From positions 339,822 to 403,821 of the forward strand of contig NZ_JAQZAT010000002.1 in assembly GCF_028736925.1 (NCBI RefSeq): a DNA stretch of 64,000 nucleotides, written 5' to 3'. This DNA is from Flavivirga sp. 57AJ16. Lineage in GTDB: Bacteria > Bacteroidota > Bacteroidia > Flavobacteriales > Flavobacteriaceae. The notes beneath the pieces are model-generated. The model saw nothing but the letters and a program-made list of their open reading frames with translations. It did no database searches and had not been told where the DNA came from. A program made the position numbers and the translations under genes. This document shows positions 48,449 to 57,653 of this stretch, piece by piece (within the stretch, counting starts at the first letter, position 1; each line of letters opens with the position of its first letter).

Positions 48449-48951
48449 GACCTCTTCTCCAAACTACCGTGTGTACACAAATAAAGCACAATAAAAAGAT
48501 TGGACACGAATGGCACAAATTTTCACTAATTAACGTGAGTTCGATGTAAGCATAATATTATTGAGCAGAGTATCAATAATTTAATCTTGGTTGTCAGGTT
48601 GAGTACTTCGGTAAACTCAGCACAGGCTCTGTAGAAACCCATTTAAATAGCTGGTTTTAATGACCTTTCGACTTTAGTTTATGCCGAGAGTCGAAGTACT
48701 CAAGGCAACAATCGTATAATTAGTGAATTTATTGTTAAAAACACCCTTGCCTGCCTGGTCGGCAGACAGGTTTTAAATCGAACTCACGTTAATTATTCAG
48801 ACTATTGACAGATTTCAAGCCTATATAGTCTAGGGATTCATATTCATGTAGAGTCCAATCTATAACGTAAAGAATTGGATTCGTGTGAATTTGTGCCATT
48901 CGTGTCTTTTTTAAAGATGTGTACACACGGTAGTCCTCCAAAGGAGAGGTC
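48449..48951. repeat. Large imperfect inverted repeat enclosing a family C element
   Basis: The left arm (48449-48525) and right arm (48886-48951) are inverted copies: GACCTCT, ACTACCGTGTGTACACA and GACACGAATGGCACAAATT all recur as exact complements in the right arm, with small indels between. Between the arms sits the 267-bp element at 48528-48794. The block fills the gap between convergent genes. Confidence 0.75.
48528..48794. mobile_element. Family C inverted-repeat element, 267 bp
   Basis: Perfect 18-bp ends AATTAACGTGAGTTCGAT (48528-48545) and complement (48777-48794). Inside are a GAGTACTTCG...CGAAGTACTC hairpin and a CCTGCCTG...CAGG hairpin, and no ORF. A fragment of its left end occurs inside the chimeric element at 18687-18899. 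Confidence 0.8.
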
Positions 48952-48975
48952 AGAACTGCCTTTTCGGGCAGTTCT
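48952..48975 (-). terminator. Hairpin downstream of the rha operon
   Basis: AGAACTGCC and GGCAGTTCT form a 9-bp stem about 30 bases past the permease stop on the minus strand. It could terminate the rha operon and block read-through from the opposing PUL. Confidence 0.5.
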
Positions 48976-49005
48976 TGGAGAGGTAAATGAATCATAGTAT
49001 CTGTT

Positions 49006-50418
49006 TTAAAGCTTAGTTTTTTGAAAATACTTACTAAATACTAAAAACAAAACACCACATAGTAACCATGCAGGTAATGTTACAAAAGATAAAAACACAT
49101 TAAATTGTATAGAGATGGAATAGAATAGCCCAAAACTAATAGCCCAAGCAAATAAAACTGATTTATTAAACTTAATATTTGTTGCTTCTGCATAATTTTT
49201 AATAATTCCAGCTTTTTTATAAAAGAAATGCTCAAATACAATTATGGCTCCAAATGGCGCTAATATAAAACCATATAATGCTACAAAACCAAGTAATTTC
49301 ATAGCGAAAGCAGGAAATATACCGGCAATAGTAGCAACAGATCCCGCTATGATTGTTACCCAAAATGTAGATGCTTTAGGTATAATTGCTTGAAACGCTA
49401 AACCTGCTCTGTAAATTGTTGGGTTTGCTGTAGTCCATCCTGCTAAAACAACAGCTATAATCCCAAAAACACCAATGGCATTATAGGCTAATGGTCCAGG
49501 AGCCACAGGAGGGGCCTCACCATTAGATAAAAAGCCTACAGCTTCTGGGGATTGTAAATAAACTGCATATAATAAAGCGGCGGCTATCCATGCCATATAG
49601 TGCCCTATATACATACCTGCCGCGGTTGCCCATCCTGAACTGGCTTTTTTTGCAAAACGAAAAACTGATAAATCGGACATACCAATATGCATAGCAGCAT
49701 TGGCAAACCAAGACCAGATAACCACATGCCAAAATGTGTATTTTATTTGCCCCGGAAAAGGTTCTCTACCTGCTCCCCATATATCCCAAAACTTAGAGAA
49801 ACTAGAAACCCCCAATTGATTTAATGCCACAAAACCACAAGCTAAAAAAGCCATAACAATTATTGGAGACATCCAGTTTGCCGCTTTAGAAACAGTATCA
49901 TAACCACGTGCTGCTATAATGGAAATAACGGTTCCAATAAGTATAACTATAACAACCCAAGTAATACCATTGGGCATAGTATCTGATAATTTGGGCATCG
50001 GCATATCAAATGGAATTCCAACAGCTGTTGCAGATACCGTTATCATAGAGCCTGCCAAAAAGCAAAATAAAATACCATTGGCTAGATTATATCCAGTAAC
50101 TAACTTTTTCCCACAGATTTTTTCCAATTGAAAATATAGAGTCAGTCTATTTTTAACAGCAATTTCAGCCGTTAAAAAACGCCAACTTAAAACTGCAAGT
50201 AAATTTCCCAATAGCAAGCCCACAATAAGATCAAATGCACTAACACCAGCCGTTAAAAAAAGAGGGCCAATCATAAACTCGGTCCCTGCGGCATGCTCTC
50301 CAGCATACATACCCAAAAAACTTTTCCAGCTCTTTAATTTTGAAGGAGGTACAGGTGTTCTTTCAAATTCCCCTCCAGCTATCTCTTCTATTTCCTCTTT
50401 ATGGTTAAATTCACTCAT
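49006..50418 (-). CDS. NCS1-like (purine-cytosine permease type) transporter of the rha operon
   Basis: A 470-residue inner-membrane protein with about 12 hydrophobic segments. The opening KSWKSFLGMYAGEHAAGTEF followed by LTAGVSAFDLIVGLLLGNLL resembles the nucleobase:cation symporter-1 family (cytosine/allantoin permeases). It is the last gene of the rhamnose catabolic operon, 12 bases after the lactate dehydrogenase. No RhaT- or FucP-type rhamnose transporter is present in this operon, so this protein probably imports L-rhamnose or moves L-lactate, rather than a nucleobase. That substrate reassignment is inference from the operon. Confidence 0.8.
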   Translation of the reverse strand: MSEFNHKEEIEEIAGGEFERTPVPPSKLKSWKSFLGMYAGEHAAGTEFMIGPLFLTAGVSAFDLIVGLLLGNLLAVLSWRFLTAEIAVKNRLTLYFQLEKICGKKLVTGYNLANGILFCFLAGSMITVSATAVGIPFDMPMPKLSDTMPNGITWVVIVILIGTVISIIAARGYDTVSKAANWMSPIIVMAFLACGFVALNQLGVSSFSKFWDIWGAGREPFPGQIKYTFWHVVIWSWFANAAMHIGMSDLSVFRFAKKASSGWATAAGMYIGHYMAWIAAALLYAVYLQSPEAVGFLSNGEAPPVAPGPLAYNAIGVFGIIAVVLAGWTTANPTIYRAGLAFQAIIPKASTFWVTIIAGSVATIAGIFPAFAMKLLGFVALYGFILAPFGAIIVFEHFFYKKAGIIKNYAEATNIKFNKSVLFAWAISFGLFYSISIQFNVFLSFVTLPAWLLCGVLFLVFSKYFQKTKL

Positions 50419-50430
50419 GAGTCTAGGTTT

Positions 50431-51576
50431 TTATATTAAATGATCTGGCAGATTTTCAATTTTTTCGCAGCAAAGTTGCTCCATTACTTGTTTAAATTGC
50501 ATTTTTAACATAGAAATGGTATGATGGCCTCCTGCTTCTCCTAAAGCCGCAACACCATACATAAAAGACCTACCCATAAAGGTGAATTTAGCCCCACTTG
50601 CCATTACTCTGGCAATATCGGGCCCGGATCTTAGACCACTATCCAACATGATTTCAATCTTATCACCATATTGCTTTGTTATCTTTTGAAGGGCATGTAT
50701 GGACGATTCTGAAGCATCTAATTGTCTTCCGCCATGATTGGAAACAATGATACCATCAAATCCCATTTTAATTGCATCTTGGGTATCTTGCTCTGAAGAA
50801 ACGCCCTTTAATACCAATTTACCTTTCCATTTATCACGAATGGGCTTTATTTTTTCCAAATTTAGCTTACCTGAAAAAGTTTTATCCATAAATAGTCCCA
50901 ATTGTTTTAAGTTAAGGCCTTCGGGCATATAAGGTGTGAGCGTTTTAAATGTAGGTTGCCCATTTTTTAAAGTATGAAATGCCCAAGTTGGATTTCCTAA
51001 TATTTGTAATATATTGTTTAAAGACATTTTTGGAGGTAATGCAAGTCCATTTTTTATGTCCCTGGGCCTGTACCCAAAAGTTGGTACATCGCATAGAAGA
51101 ACCAAAACGGGGCATTCTGCGGCTGCAGCTCTCTCAATGATATTATTTTTAATCGTATGGTCAACAGGATTATAAAGTTGATACCATGCTTTGCCCTCAG
51201 TAAGTTCACTTGCCCGTTCAATATCCATTGTTGAAACGGTACTTAAAACAAAAGGTATATTTTGTTCAAATGCCGCCTTAGCTAATATTTCGGCCGAATT
51301 TGGCCATATTAGTCCCTGTAGACCTACGGGAGCAATACCAAAAGGTGCATCATACTCGATACCAAAAATCTCAGTTTTCATTGAGCTCTTGCCAAAATTA
51401 CGTAGATACCTTGGCTCTAATAAGATATCCCTAATATCCGAAGTATTACGACTAATATTAACATCTTCATTGCACCCACCATCTAAATATTCAAATGCAA
51501 ATCGGGGGATTCGTTTCATGGCTCTTTTACGAAGGTCCTCTAAAGATGGATATTTTGGATTTATTTGAGATTTCAT
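50431..51576 (-). CDS. lldD: FMN-dependent alpha-hydroxy-acid (L-lactate) dehydrogenase
   Basis: It oxidises an L-2-hydroxy acid, most probably L-lactate to pyruvate, passing electrons to the respiratory chain or oxygen. The 381-residue TIM-barrel flavoprotein shows the family signature with the catalytic His281 in VSNHGGRQLDAS, the N-terminal FAFEYLDGGCNEDVN, APVGLQGLIWPNSAE and MLDSGLRSGPDIARVMASGA. It lies in the rha operon, 2 bases after the kinase. Because the upstream bifunctional aldolase/dehydrogenase would make L-lactate from rhamnose, this enzyme plausibly completes the pathway to pyruvate. Confidence 0.9.
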   Translation of the reverse strand: MKSQINPKYPSLEDLRKRAMKRIPRFAFEYLDGGCNEDVNISRNTSDIRDILLEPRYLRNFGKSSMKTEIFGIEYDAPFGIAPVGLQGLIWPNSAEILAKAAFEQNIPFVLSTVSTMDIERASELTEGKAWYQLYNPVDHTIKNNIIERAAAAECPVLVLLCDVPTFGYRPRDIKNGLALPPKMSLNNILQILGNPTWAFHTLKNGQPTFKTLTPYMPEGLNLKQLGLFMDKTFSGKLNLEKIKPIRDKWKGKLVLKGVSSEQDTQDAIKMGFDGIIVSNHGGRQLDASESSIHALQKITKQYGDKIEIMLDSGLRSGPDIARVMASGAKFTFMGRSFMYGVAALGEAGGHHTISMLKMQFKQVMEQLCCEKIENLPDHLI

Positions 51577-51578
51577 AA

Positions 51579-52949
51579 TTATTTAATGATAAAAGGAACA
51601 TGTTTTTTTAAAGAATAGTTTTTTTTCAAGAACTTGGAATTCAATTTTGAATCGGAAATAACAATAGCAGCGCCCAAGGCAGAACCCAATGATGAGTCTG
51701 TAGTTCTCAATTTCATATCCCTAAAATAATGAGATAGTAATTTGATATAAAGATCATTGTCGCTAAATCCACCATCCACATATAATCTCTGGATATCGTC
51801 TTTGCCGATGACATTTTTTATACTTTTTACCTGCAAGAGCACTAATTCTGTCATTAACTGATGGTAAGCGTACTCATAGTTGTCATAAGGTATTTTGGTT
51901 TGAGGTGGCATCTCATCATCATTTATACTTTCCCATTTAAACAGGTGCTTAAAATTTTGAACAATTTTTAAATAAGTATTGTAATTGAACTTTATATGAC
52001 GATGGTAATCTTCAGGGACTTTAAAATGTTGATCTAATTTGCTTACCTGAATTTTATACTCGTTTCCTAAAAATAAACGGGTGGCCTTTACAGATTTTCC
52101 ATTGATTCGCATATAGTTTATAAAAGTGTTGTTTTTGGCGCTTTCAAAACTGGGATAATCTGTAAATGGGTTTAGGGCAATACTCCAAGTCCCTGTTGAA
52201 ACTAGGACAAATTTTTTCTTTATGCTCCTAACATAGGGCAATAATGCAGCAGAACTATCATGTATGCCAACGCCAATTTTTATACGTTTACCATTATAGT
52301 TCATATTTATACTGGTTTCTGTTGAAACTATAGGGGGGAGCAGGCTATTTATCCCCTCTTGGTATACCCATTCGTGATAATCCTTTTTTTGATAGTCCCA
52401 AAGGGCGGTATGGCAACCTATGCTTGTATATTCACTTAAAGGAATCCGGGTAAAAATGTAACTAAGGTATTGTGGCAGGTGTAATGAATACTTAATTTTT
52501 TTGAAAATTTCTGGTTGGCTATGCTTTAACCAGTACAGTTGTATGCCAGAATTTAAAAAGCTTAGATCAAAACATCCAGTGGTACTTAAAAAGTCTTCTT
52601 TTGGTCCGTATTTTTCCAAAAAAGAAGATACTATGCTCTCATCCAATGGCTTAGTGTAATTATATAGTGGCGTAAGTACTTCGCCATTTTCATCTAGGTG
52701 CACAAAACTGGCACCATATGACGAAAAATTTATGGCTTCAATATGATACTCTTCATTTTTCAAAATCTGGTCGAAGACTTCTTTTATCCACATTTGAAGC
52801 CTTTGTAGGTTTTCAGTTGGATAGCTGTCTTCATCTTCTATAAGATTAAAATGACTATATTCTCGATATATTTCATTATAATTCGAGTCAAAAAGGAAGC
52901 ATTTTTTATTGGTCTTACCTATGTCAAATACAGCTGTTACTTTTTTCAT
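51579..52949 (-). CDS. rhaB: FGGY-family sugar kinase, probable rhamnulokinase
   Basis: It phosphorylates the ketose made by the isomerase, probably L-rhamnulose to L-rhamnulose-1-phosphate with ATP. The 456-residue cytoplasmic protein has the N-terminal phosphate-binding strand AVFDIGKTNKKCFLFD, the mid-protein FVLVSTGTWSIALNPF segment and the C-terminal LYVDGGFSDNDLYIKLLSHY ATP-site motif of FGGY kinases, with SSLGSALGAAIV near the end. It lies 9 bases downstream of the isomerase and 2 bases upstream of the dehydrogenase. Fuculokinase or another ketose kinase is the alternative; the operon favours rhamnulose. Confidence 0.88.
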   Translation of the reverse strand: MKKVTAVFDIGKTNKKCFLFDSNYNEIYREYSHFNLIEDEDSYPTENLQRLQMWIKEVFDQILKNEEYHIEAINFSSYGASFVHLDENGEVLTPLYNYTKPLDESIVSSFLEKYGPKEDFLSTTGCFDLSFLNSGIQLYWLKHSQPEIFKKIKYSLHLPQYLSYIFTRIPLSEYTSIGCHTALWDYQKKDYHEWVYQEGINSLLPPIVSTETSINMNYNGKRIKIGVGIHDSSAALLPYVRSIKKKFVLVSTGTWSIALNPFTDYPSFESAKNNTFINYMRINGKSVKATRLFLGNEYKIQVSKLDQHFKVPEDYHRHIKFNYNTYLKIVQNFKHLFKWESINDDEMPPQTKIPYDNYEYAYHQLMTELVLLQVKSIKNVIGKDDIQRLYVDGGFSDNDLYIKLLSHYFRDMKLRTTDSSLGSALGAAIVISDSKLNSKFLKKNYSLKKHVPFIIK

Positions 52950-52958
52950 TTTATGGTA

Positions 52959-54239
52959 TTACAACCCCGATGCTACAGTGTCCATGCCTCTTTCATCTAC
53001 TATTTTTTTTCGTATGGACAGATTTCTGTAAACTTCCAAGGGATAAATTGCACCACCACTATTTAAACGAGCTCGTTCCAATAAAGGGCGAACATCTGTT
53101 CTATAAGCAGATTGCAGGATTTCTTGACATTTGACCACATCATGATCTAATTGAGCAATTTTTAATGCTTCTTGGTCCACTAATAAGGCTTTGGCATAAG
53201 CTTCTTGAATCGCTTCTAGGGATTGCATCAAATCTTCCAAGGGATCCTTAATATTGTGACTTGCATCAATCATCCAAGCAGGATTGGGGTTCTGAGGATT
53301 GTTTTCCATACCAAAGACCAAGGCATTGAAAATAAGAAATAGTGTATAAGGTCTAAGGCTTCCTACAGTTAAATCATCATCTCCGTATTTACTGTCATTA
53401 AAATGAAAGCCGCCTAATTTTCCCTTCAACATTAGTGTAGAAACTATTTGCTCTATATTGGTGTTAGGCAAATGATGACCCAGATCTACTAATGTATAAG
53501 CTTTTTCGCCACATGCATTTGCCAGCATAAATGAAGTTCCCCAATCTTGAATAACCGTACTATAGAAATTTGGCTCATATGGTTTGTATTCAATAAACAT
53601 TTTCCAATCGTCGGGCATAGATTGATATATCTTTTCTAAACTTTCTTGAGTATTCATTAAAGCTGTTTGAAAATTAGACTGTCCAGGGAAATTTGATCCA
53701 TCAGCAAGCCATACTGTAAGGCTTTTGGAATTTAATTTTTTGCCAATATTGATAACCTCTATATTATGTTCTATGGCCTGTTCCCTGACCGATTTATCGG
53801 TATTGCTCAATGAACCGTATTTGTAACTTTCTCTGGCATTTTTTGAATCTTGAAACGTATTGGAATTAACCGCGTCAAAAATTAAGTTGTGGGAGGCTGC
53901 CAGTTCTGCTATAGCTTTAAAGTCTTTAGGGATATCCCAAGGGATATGAAGTGATATGGCACCTGCCGATTGAGTTAGCATATGTAACAGCCCAACATCT
54001 TCTATTTTTTGTTCCAATGTAGCAGGTTCACCATAAAAGGAAAACCGCCCAAATCTTGTACCACCAGTACCCAAGGCCCAACTGGGGATTGCAATTTGAA
54101 AATCGGATAATTTTTGAAGAATTGATGGTATATCGATTCCTTGTCTTATCAGATTGTTTGATAGAAAATGGTATTTTTCTTCATGTACCTCTTTTTTTTT
54201 ACGATTTTGCTCTTGTATAAGTCCTTTATCTATATTCAT
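52959..54239 (-). CDS. rhaI: L-rhamnose isomerase, RhaI type
   Basis: A 426-residue cytoplasmic TIM-barrel metalloenzyme that converts L-rhamnose to L-rhamnulose. It corresponds to the non-E. coli RhaI type (Pseudomonas stutzeri/Gram-positive-like catabolism isomerase), shown by IAIPSWALGTGGTRFGRF, FIEYKPYEPNFYSTV, LVDLGHHLPNTNIEQIV and the metal-site segment GGFHFNDSKYGDDDLTVGS. It is encoded 98 bases after the aldolase/dehydrogenase and 9 bases before the kinase, the classical catabolic order. The gap upstream holds a hairpin. Confidence 0.92.
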   Translation of the reverse strand: MNIDKGLIQEQNRKKKEVHEEKYHFLSNNLIRQGIDIPSILQKLSDFQIAIPSWALGTGGTRFGRFSFYGEPATLEQKIEDVGLLHMLTQSAGAISLHIPWDIPKDFKAIAELAASHNLIFDAVNSNTFQDSKNARESYKYGSLSNTDKSVREQAIEHNIEVINIGKKLNSKSLTVWLADGSNFPGQSNFQTALMNTQESLEKIYQSMPDDWKMFIEYKPYEPNFYSTVIQDWGTSFMLANACGEKAYTLVDLGHHLPNTNIEQIVSTLMLKGKLGGFHFNDSKYGDDDLTVGSLRPYTLFLIFNALVFGMENNPQNPNPAWMIDASHNIKDPLEDLMQSLEAIQEAYAKALLVDQEALKIAQLDHDVVKCQEILQSAYRTDVRPLLERARLNSGGAIYPLEVYRNLSIRKKIVDERGMDTVASGL

Positions 54240-54259
54240 GGAATTTCTTTTAAGGTAAT

Positions 54260-54286
54260 ATTTACAGACAGTTTTAACCTGTAAAT
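54260..54286 (-). promoter_or_regulatory. Intercistronic hairpin within the rha operon
   Basis: ATTTACAG and CTGTAAAT form a perfect 8-bp stem in the 98-base gap between RhaEW and RhaI. There is no clear T-tract, so mRNA processing or partial attenuation is more likely than termination. Confidence 0.4.
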
Positions 54287-54337
54287 AGTTTTAACCAATC
54301 AAACTAACAACTTTGAATTTAAAATAAACAGATAAAA

Positions 54338-56443
54338 TCAACGCACAAAGGCACTGGATATACCTCCGTCTACATTAATAATATTTCCGGTTGTTTTATC
54401 TAAAATGGCTACCAATGTAAATACCCCGTTAGCTATATCTTTTGGGTATATGATTTCGTTCAAAAGATTTCGTTTTGCATAATGTGCGGGTAATTCCTCT
54501 ACTGTAATACCATGGGCCTTTGCTCTTCCTTCAGCCCATTCACCTTGCCAAATCTTACTTCCAATAATGACACCATCAGGATTTACTGTATTCACTCTAA
54601 TTTTATCTGGTGCTAATTCGGCTGCCAATAAACGAGACATATGCTGTTGCGCAGCTTTAGCAGTGCCATAACCTACATTATTAGGTCCCGAAACCAGTCC
54701 ATTTTTACTGGCAATATTTATAATATTTCCCCCTAGATTTTGTCTGCGCATCACATCGACACCAGCTTTGATTAATTCGAATTGACCTTTCACTAAAACA
54801 TCTTGTAAAATATCCCAATCCTTTTCAGTGGTTTCCTCTAGTGGTTTAGATATTGCCAGACCTGCACTATGAACAATAATGTCGACACCTCCAAATTCCA
54901 AACAAGCTTTTTTATAAGCTTCTTTTATAGAAGCCACACTTGTAACATCGCATAATGCATAAGCAGACACATCCTTTTTATAGGTCGCATTGACCTCTTT
55001 AAGTTTATCTTCTGTTATGTCTGTTATGATGATATTTGCTCCTTCTTCTGTTAATTTATCAGCTATGGCTTTGCCTATTCCGCCACTAGCACCAGTTATC
55101 AAGGCAATTTTGCGCGATAGTGGTTTTTCTTTTGGTAAACGTTGTAGTTTTGCCTCTTCCAATAACCAATATTCGATGTCGAAAGCCTCCTGTCTTGGTA
55201 ATGACGTATAGGTGCTAATTGCTTCTGCCCCTCGCATGACATTGATAGCATTTATATAAAACTCACTTGCAACACGCGCTGTTTGCTTATTTTTGGCAAA
55301 ACTAAATATACCAATCCCTGGATATATAATAATTACCGGGTTTGAATCACGAATAGGTGGACTATTATCTCTTTTAAAAGTGTTGTAATAGTTATGATAT
55401 TCTTTTCTATAAGCTTCGAATTCGAGCTCTAATTTTGCAGCGATTACTTTAGGGGTGCTTAAATCTTCATCCGTACCTAAAGTAAGTACCAATGGCTGAA
55501 TTTTAGTCCTTAAAAAATGGTCGGGGCAAGATGTTCCCATTGGAGCTAATCGTTCTAGATCTTCACTGTTGATGTACTCCAAAACAACATCGCTATCTGA
55601 AAAATGGCCAATCATCCTATTTTCTGACGAGCACAAGCCCCTTAATATGGGCATTAATAGAGAAGCTTTCTCAAGACGCTTTTCCTTTGGAACGTTTTGT
55701 ATTTTTTGCCCTCCAAAACAAATGCCTTTTTCATTGATTTTATTTTCAATATATTCAGAAGCCATTTCAATAACCTCTAGGCTATTCACATAACATTCAT
55801 GTGATGTGTTTCCCCAAGTAAACAACCCGTGATTGCCCAATACAATCCCTCGGATTCCTGGATTGTCGTTTAAACATTTTTCTAATTGTATTCCGAGGTC
55901 AAAACCTGGGCGTTGCCAAGGTAACCAACCCATGGTGTCACCCCAGATTTCCTTGGTAATCTTTTTGCTGTCCTTGGCAGCTGCAACAGCAATTAATGCG
56001 TCCGGATGTAAATGGTCTATGTGGGCAAAAGGCAATAATCCATGAAGCGGGGTGTCAATTGATGGCGCTTTACTATTTAAATCATATATACAGTGGTCAA
56101 AGAGTCCAACCATACGGTCTTCGTCGTGTAAACCTTTATAAATGTTTTTTAAATCACGTAATCTACTTGTATACAGTCCCGCAATTCCAGATCGGGTCAA
56201 AGTTCCTATATCACCACCTGATCCTTTTATCCACATAATTTCAACATCTTCATTGGTCAAGGGGTCTTTTTCTATAGTTTTGCAGCTTGTATTTCCGCCT
56301 CCGTAATTGGTTATTCTTAAATCTGCACCTAATATATTGGATCTATATAAAAAGAGTGCTACTTCATCATTTTTTAAAGAAGCGGCTTTTTGCTCATCCC
56401 ATAAATATTCCACATGCGTAAATTTATATATTAGTTTTTCCAT
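54338..56443 (-). CDS. rhaEW: Bifunctional rhamnulose-1-phosphate aldolase / lactaldehyde dehydrogenase
   Basis: A 701-residue fusion. The N-terminal class II aldolase-like domain (about 25-430; IDTPLHGLLPFAHIDHLHPD with His zinc ligands) cleaves L-rhamnulose-1-phosphate to DHAP and L-lactaldehyde. The C-terminal short-chain dehydrogenase (about 440-700; NAD site TGASGGIGKA near 447, catalytic Y592 and K596 in YGTAKAA) oxidises lactaldehyde to L-lactate. Both sites look intact. First gene of the five-gene minus-strand rha operon, divergent from the GntR-type regulator with a candidate operator in the 161-base gap. Confidence 0.93.
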   Translation of the reverse strand: MEKLIYKFTHVEYLWDEQKAASLKNDEVALFLYRSNILGADLRITNYGGGNTSCKTIEKDPLTNEDVEIMWIKGSGGDIGTLTRSGIAGLYTSRLRDLKNIYKGLHDEDRMVGLFDHCIYDLNSKAPSIDTPLHGLLPFAHIDHLHPDALIAVAAAKDSKKITKEIWGDTMGWLPWQRPGFDLGIQLEKCLNDNPGIRGIVLGNHGLFTWGNTSHECYVNSLEVIEMASEYIENKINEKGICFGGQKIQNVPKEKRLEKASLLMPILRGLCSSENRMIGHFSDSDVVLEYINSEDLERLAPMGTSCPDHFLRTKIQPLVLTLGTDEDLSTPKVIAAKLELEFEAYRKEYHNYYNTFKRDNSPPIRDSNPVIIIYPGIGIFSFAKNKQTARVASEFYINAINVMRGAEAISTYTSLPRQEAFDIEYWLLEEAKLQRLPKEKPLSRKIALITGASGGIGKAIADKLTEEGANIIITDITEDKLKEVNATYKKDVSAYALCDVTSVASIKEAYKKACLEFGGVDIIVHSAGLAISKPLEETTEKDWDILQDVLVKGQFELIKAGVDVMRRQNLGGNIINIASKNGLVSGPNNVGYGTAKAAQQHMSRLLAAELAPDKIRVNTVNPDGVIIGSKIWQGEWAEGRAKAHGITVEELPAHYAKRNLLNEIIYPKDIANGVFTLVAILDKTTGNIINVDGGISSAFVR

Positions 56444-56476
56444 GGATATAATATTGATAAATATATTTAACTTAGC

Positions 56477-56522
56477 GCAATTTAGAATACCGTTTGGTTA
56501 AAACTATCCTGTAGTTTACTGT
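56477..56522 (-). promoter_or_regulatory. Candidate operator site 3 in the rha operon/regulator gap
   Basis: On the minus strand, tandem half-sites ACAGTAAACT-ACAGGATAGT lie at 56522-56503. A TAAATTG, close to the -7 consensus with one T missing, starts at 56484, at the same 18-base spacing seen at 38653 and 57953. The start of RhaEW is about 60 bases away from the half-sites. Confidence 0.6.
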
Positions 56523-56604
56523 CTATACTTTGAACAAATTACTTTTTTACTCTCTTTTATTGTCATAAATTTATCAAATCTATGTAAATGTAATAATTAA
56601 TATA

Positions 56605-57639
56605 ATGTTGACTGTTTTTAAAATTAAAGAAAATTCGAGAATACCCAAATATCAACAGATTGTAGAATCGGTTATAATGGGCGTTTCTAATGGTCAATTA
56701 GAAATTAATCAAAAAATACCTTCTATAAATGAAATTAGTGAGGAATTTTACCTCTCTAGGGATACTGTGGAAAAAGCATATAGGATTCTTAAAGAAAAAA
56801 AAATTATTACGTCTGTTAAGGGGAAAGGATTTTACATTGCAAGAACTGTATTACTAGCTAAAAAAAATGTTCTTTTTCTTATTAATAAGCCCAGTTCTTA
56901 TAAAATGAGAATTTATAATTCATTTGTAGATAGGCTAGGAGTGGATGCACATGTTGATTTGAGTATTTATCATTGCGATGTTCAAATTTTCCTTAATCTT
57001 CTGGAAAAGTATAAAAATTATTACGATTACTATGTTATTATGCCGCATTTTAAGACGGATAATTTAAACCACCTAAGTATTAATGATGATATTCAAAGAG
57101 CTATAGAAAGTATACCTTCAGAAAAACTTATCGTACTGGATAATAATATAATTAAGGACAGTATTAGGGCTGTTTATCAGGATTTTGAGAATGATCTATA
57201 TGATGCGTTAGTAAAAAGTATAAATGAACTTCGAAGGTATAAAAATTTAATACTTATTTATCCAACAAAGGTAATCTATCCTTATCCAAGACGAATTCTC
57301 AATGGATTTAGAAAATTTTGTATTCACCATAAATTTGAATTTGAAATTTTAGAAGAGATTTATTCAGAAATGGAATTGAAGCCTTTAGATGCTTACATTG
57401 TAATAGAGGAAAATGACTTGGTGAATTTAATAAAACAAGTGCGGGACCAAGGATTTATTATGGGGAAAAGTATTGGGGTGCTTTCTTATAACGATACACC
57501 TTTAAAAGAACTTCTAGGAATATCTGTCGTTAGTACCGATTTTAAAAAAATGGGAGAAATGGCTGCAGAGATGATAAAGAGTAAACTCACAGGAAGTCAT
57601 AGAAACCCTTTTTATTTAATTCACAGAAACTCAATATAA
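56605..57639 (+). CDS. GntR-type regulator with LacI-like sugar-sensor domain
   Basis: A 344-residue transcription factor. The N-terminal winged helix (about 8-78; QIVESVIMGVSNGQLEINQK, EEFYLSRDTVEKAYRILKEK) is of the GntR family, and the rest (about 85-340) is a periplasmic-binding-protein-like sensor domain as in AraR-type regulators (KKMGEMAAEMIKSKL near the end). It is divergent from the rha operon, so it probably senses rhamnose or rhamnulose and controls the operon. It may bind the tandem half-sites described here, although direct-repeat sites are more typical of AraC-family activators. Confidence 0.88.
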   Translation: MLTVFKIKENSRIPKYQQIVESVIMGVSNGQLEINQKIPSINEISEEFYLSRDTVEKAYRILKEKKIITSVKGKGFYIARTVLLAKKNVLFLINKPSSYKMRIYNSFVDRLGVDAHVDLSIYHCDVQIFLNLLEKYKNYYDYYVIMPHFKTDNLNHLSINDDIQRAIESIPSEKLIVLDNNIIKDSIRAVYQDFENDLYDALVKSINELRRYKNLILIYPTKVIYPYPRRILNGFRKFCIHHKFEFEILEEIYSEMELKPLDAYIVIEENDLVNLIKQVRDQGFIMGKSIGVLSYNDTPLKELLGISVVSTDFKKMGEMAAEMIKSKLTGSHRNPFYLIHRNSI

Positions 57640-57653
57640 ATTTATCTTTTATC

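Noticed and set aside
48324..48518. 64-codon minus-strand frame
   Set aside because: It lies inside the inverted-repeat block, has no protein-like motif and no neighbours supporting it.
56575..56582. TAGATTTG on the minus strand as the -7 box of the rha operon
   Set aside because: It matches TAnnTTTG, but no -33 TTTG lies at the right distance and it would place the start upstream of the operator; the TAAATTG at 56484 fits the other sites better.
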